Positions 6,334 to 7,448 of a DNA stretch of 7,448 bases are shown in pieces. The DNA is taken from contig REGF01000054.1 of NCBI GenBank assembly GCA_003702465.1, forward strand, positions 1 to 7,448, written 5' to 3'. The notes below the pieces were generated by a model. That model made no database searches and was not told the origin of the DNA. It worked only from the letters and a program-made list of their open reading frames with translations. The stretch is from Candidatus Nitrosomarinus sp. GTDB lineage: Archaea; Thermoproteota; Nitrososphaeria; Nitrososphaerales; Nitrosopumilaceae. How positions within the stretch are numbered: the stretch's first letter is position 1; the number at the start of each line of letters is the position of its first letter. The translations under genes and the position numbers were made by a program.

Positions 6334-6365
6334 GAAATTGAGAGTTTAAATCAATCTATTTCTCA
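6331..6365. promoter_or_regulatory. Inverted repeat TGAGAAAT / ATTTCTCA around the aroE promoter
   Basis: The arms 6331-6338 and 6358-6365 are perfect 8-bp inverse complements. An inner TGA/TCA pair (6339-6341 with 6351-6353) extends the pairing, with a four-base bulge on the right side. The left arm begins with the aroD stop codon, and the loop holds GTTTAAAT, the candidate aroE TATA box. It could act as an operator in DNA or as a hairpin in the read-through aroD-aroE mRNA. No U-run follows, so a simple intrinsic terminator is less likely. Confidence 0.4.
6344..6352 (+). promoter_or_regulatory. Candidate internal TATA box for aroE
   Basis: AGTTTAAAT-like sequence (GTTTAAATC) is centred about 26 nt upstream of the aroE ATG at 6374, the leaderless spacing. 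The 40-bp aroD-aroE gap is the only sizeable gap in the cluster, which supports a second promoter here. It sits in the loop of the surrounding inverted repeat. Confidence 0.4.
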
Positions 6366-6373
6366 AAAAGTAT

Positions 6374-7192
6374 ATGGGAAAAAGTTTTGCAGTAATTGGA
6401 GATCCTATCAATCATTCTTTATCTCCAATAATACATAGTGCAGCATTTAGAGAATTGAATTTAGATTCTTCATATATCGGATATAGAATTCCAAAAGGAG
6501 AATTAGAAAGTGGAGTAGAAGGACTAAAAAAAATTAAGATTAATGGATTCAATGTTACAATCCCTCACAAAATTGAAATGATGAAATATTTAGATAAAAT
6601 GGATGAATCATGTAGCATTATTGGCGCAGTTAACACAGTTGTAAATAATGAAGGAATTTTGAAAGGATATAATACTGATATGGAAGGATTTTTGGAACCA
6701 TTAAAAAAAAGAAATATTTCAATTCAAAATCAAAAAATATTATTAATTGGAGCAGGAGGAGCAGCAAGAGCAATCATAGCAGGAATGTCTAAAGAAAAAG
6801 CACATGAAGTAGATATTGTAAACAGAACTACAAAAAATGCAGATGAATTATCACAATTTGCAACACAGATTGGATTATCAACAAATGTAAGGAGTATAGA
6901 AGAAATTAAAAATTTACAAAATTATAACATAATAATCAATTCAACATCAATTGGATTAAAAAATGAGCCAAGTCCAATCTCATTTGACCAAGTAAATGAA
7001 AATTCAATCATTTATGATATTGTATATTCACCAATGAATACAGATTTTATTAAAAAAGCAAAAGAAAAAAAATTAGATGTAATTTATGGATATGAGATGC
7101 TTTTAGGTCAGGCTACCAGGGCATTTGAGATTTGGCATGGGATGAAAGCACCTTATAATGCAATGAAAAAAGCATTGTTAGGAGGATTTTGA
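6374..7192 (+). CDS. aroE: Shikimate dehydrogenase (NADP-dependent)
   Basis: This 272-residue protein reduces 3-dehydroshikimate to shikimate. The N-terminal substrate domain has NHSLSPIIH (13-21, shikimate-binding Ser pair), NVTIPHK with catalytic K66, GAVNTVV with N87, and GYNTDMEGF with catalytic D102. The Rossmann domain has GAGGAAR (126-132) and the NRT motif at 150-152 that usually contacts the NADP adenosine phosphate, which suggests NADP preference. NSTSIGL, IVYSPMNT and the C-terminal GYEMLLGQATRAFEIWHG (Q246) complete the family signature. Length and motif order are normal. The start at 6374 follows a 40-bp gap with its own TATA-like sequence, so aroE and aroK may be transcribed both from the upstream promoter and separately. 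The stop overlaps the aroK ATG by one base. Confidence 0.96.
   Translation: MGKSFAVIGDPINHSLSPIIHSAAFRELNLDSSYIGYRIPKGELESGVEGLKKIKINGFNVTIPHKIEMMKYLDKMDESCSIIGAVNTVVNNEGILKGYNTDMEGFLEPLKKRNISIQNQKILLIGAGGAARAIIAGMSKEKAHEVDIVNRTTKNADELSQFATQIGLSTNVRSIEEIKNLQNYNIIINSTSIGLKNEPSPISFDQVNENSIIYDIVYSPMNTDFIKKAKEKKLDVIYGYEMLLGQATRAFEIWHGMKAPYNAMKKALLGGF
7181..7185 (+). promoter_or_regulatory. Shine-Dalgarno GGAGG for aroK
   Basis: GGAGG ends six bases before the aroK ATG at 7192, inside the last codons of aroE. It is the clearest ribosome binding site in the window, as expected for an internal operon gene in a genome where first genes look leaderless. Confidence 0.7.
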
Positions 7193-7448
7193 TGGCAAAA
7201 GTAAAAGCTACTGTACATGGTGCAGTATCCATTGTTAGTGCCATTGCAAGTAAAAAAGGAGCAACATTGGGGATATCATTAAAAGTTGAAGCGATTGTCG
7301 AAACATCAGAAGGAAAAGGAATCATTATTCAATCAGAAAACAAGAGTCTTAGTTCTCGATTAATCAATAAAACAGTTGAAAAAATTGTACCAAAAAAAGA
7401 TTTAGAAAAAAATAAAATTATGATTACATTGACTTCAGAAATTCCAAC
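7192..7448 (+). CDS. aroK: Archaeal shikimate kinase, GHMP family (3' end beyond window)
   Basis: The first 85 codons are present and the gene runs off the right edge. The N-terminus MAKVKATVHGAVSIVSAIAS followed by KKGATLGISLKVEA matches the archaeal GHMP-type shikimate kinase, which phosphorylates shikimate with ATP and is unrelated to bacterial AroK. The fragment ends at TLTSEIP, just before where the glycine/serine-rich ATP-binding loop of the family is expected, so the catalytic motif itself is not visible. The ATG overlaps the aroE stop by one base and has a GGAGG site six bases upstream. Position after aroE supports the call, since it takes the next pathway step. Confidence 0.88.
   Translation, partial: MAKVKATVHGAVSIVSAIASKKGATLGISLKVEAIVETSEGKGIIIQSENKSLSSRLINKTVEKIVPKKDLEKNKIMITLTSEIP

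Noticed and set aside
6331..6365. Intrinsic terminator between aroD and aroE
   Set aside because: A hairpin can form, but it is AT-rich and followed by an A-run and not a T-run, so I kept it as a regulatory inverted repeat.

Overview
The window looks like chromosome from an ammonia-oxidising archaeon of the Nitrososphaerota (Thaumarchaeota), most likely a Nitrosopumilus relative. This is inferred from low GC, K/I/N-rich proteins, the archaeal aromatic pathway (ADTH synthase plus dehydroquinate synthase II plus a GHMP-type shikimate kinase), and TATA-like boxes about 26-30 nt upstream of several start codons, the spacing expected for leaderless archaeal transcripts. No RNA gene, CRISPR array, insertion sequence or other mobile element was found, and no gene-free gap exceeds 150 bases.

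Layout. Positions 1-585 (minus) hold the N-terminal 195 residues of an unrecognised protein: a short coiled coil, a Lys/Pro/Ala/Glu-rich repeat segment, then a region with repeated V-[TR]-G-Y motifs. Its start faces a 124-residue Cys/His-rich hypothetical protein (682-1056, plus); the two share a compact divergent promoter region. A UbiD-family prenylated-FMN decarboxylase follows (1117-2559, plus). It meets a convergent radical SAM enzyme of the MqnC type (2554-3672, minus), and the two stop codons lie in one TTATAA palindrome. After a 145-bp divergent intergenic region with two inverted repeats, a tightly packed shikimate cluster runs to the right edge: ADTH synthase, dehydroquinate synthase II, aroD, aroE and the first 85 codons of archaeal aroK.

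How the genes fit together. The five aro genes cover the route from aspartate semialdehyde and a deoxy-keto-sugar phosphate to shikimate 3-phosphate, on the way to chorismate. Chorismate is the entry substrate of the futalosine route to menaquinone, in which MqnC acts. The MqnC-like gene beside the aro cluster, with a UbiD-type decarboxylase next to it, therefore suggests a chromosomal link between chorismate supply and quinone synthesis. The UbiD protein could instead be the anhydromevalonate-phosphate decarboxylase of archaeal isoprenoid synthesis.

Most of the window is recognisable core metabolism. The least explained items are the repeat protein at the left edge, the Cys/His-rich small protein, and an inverted repeat that encloses the candidate aroE promoter. 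I see no convincing evidence of a wholly new multigene system.
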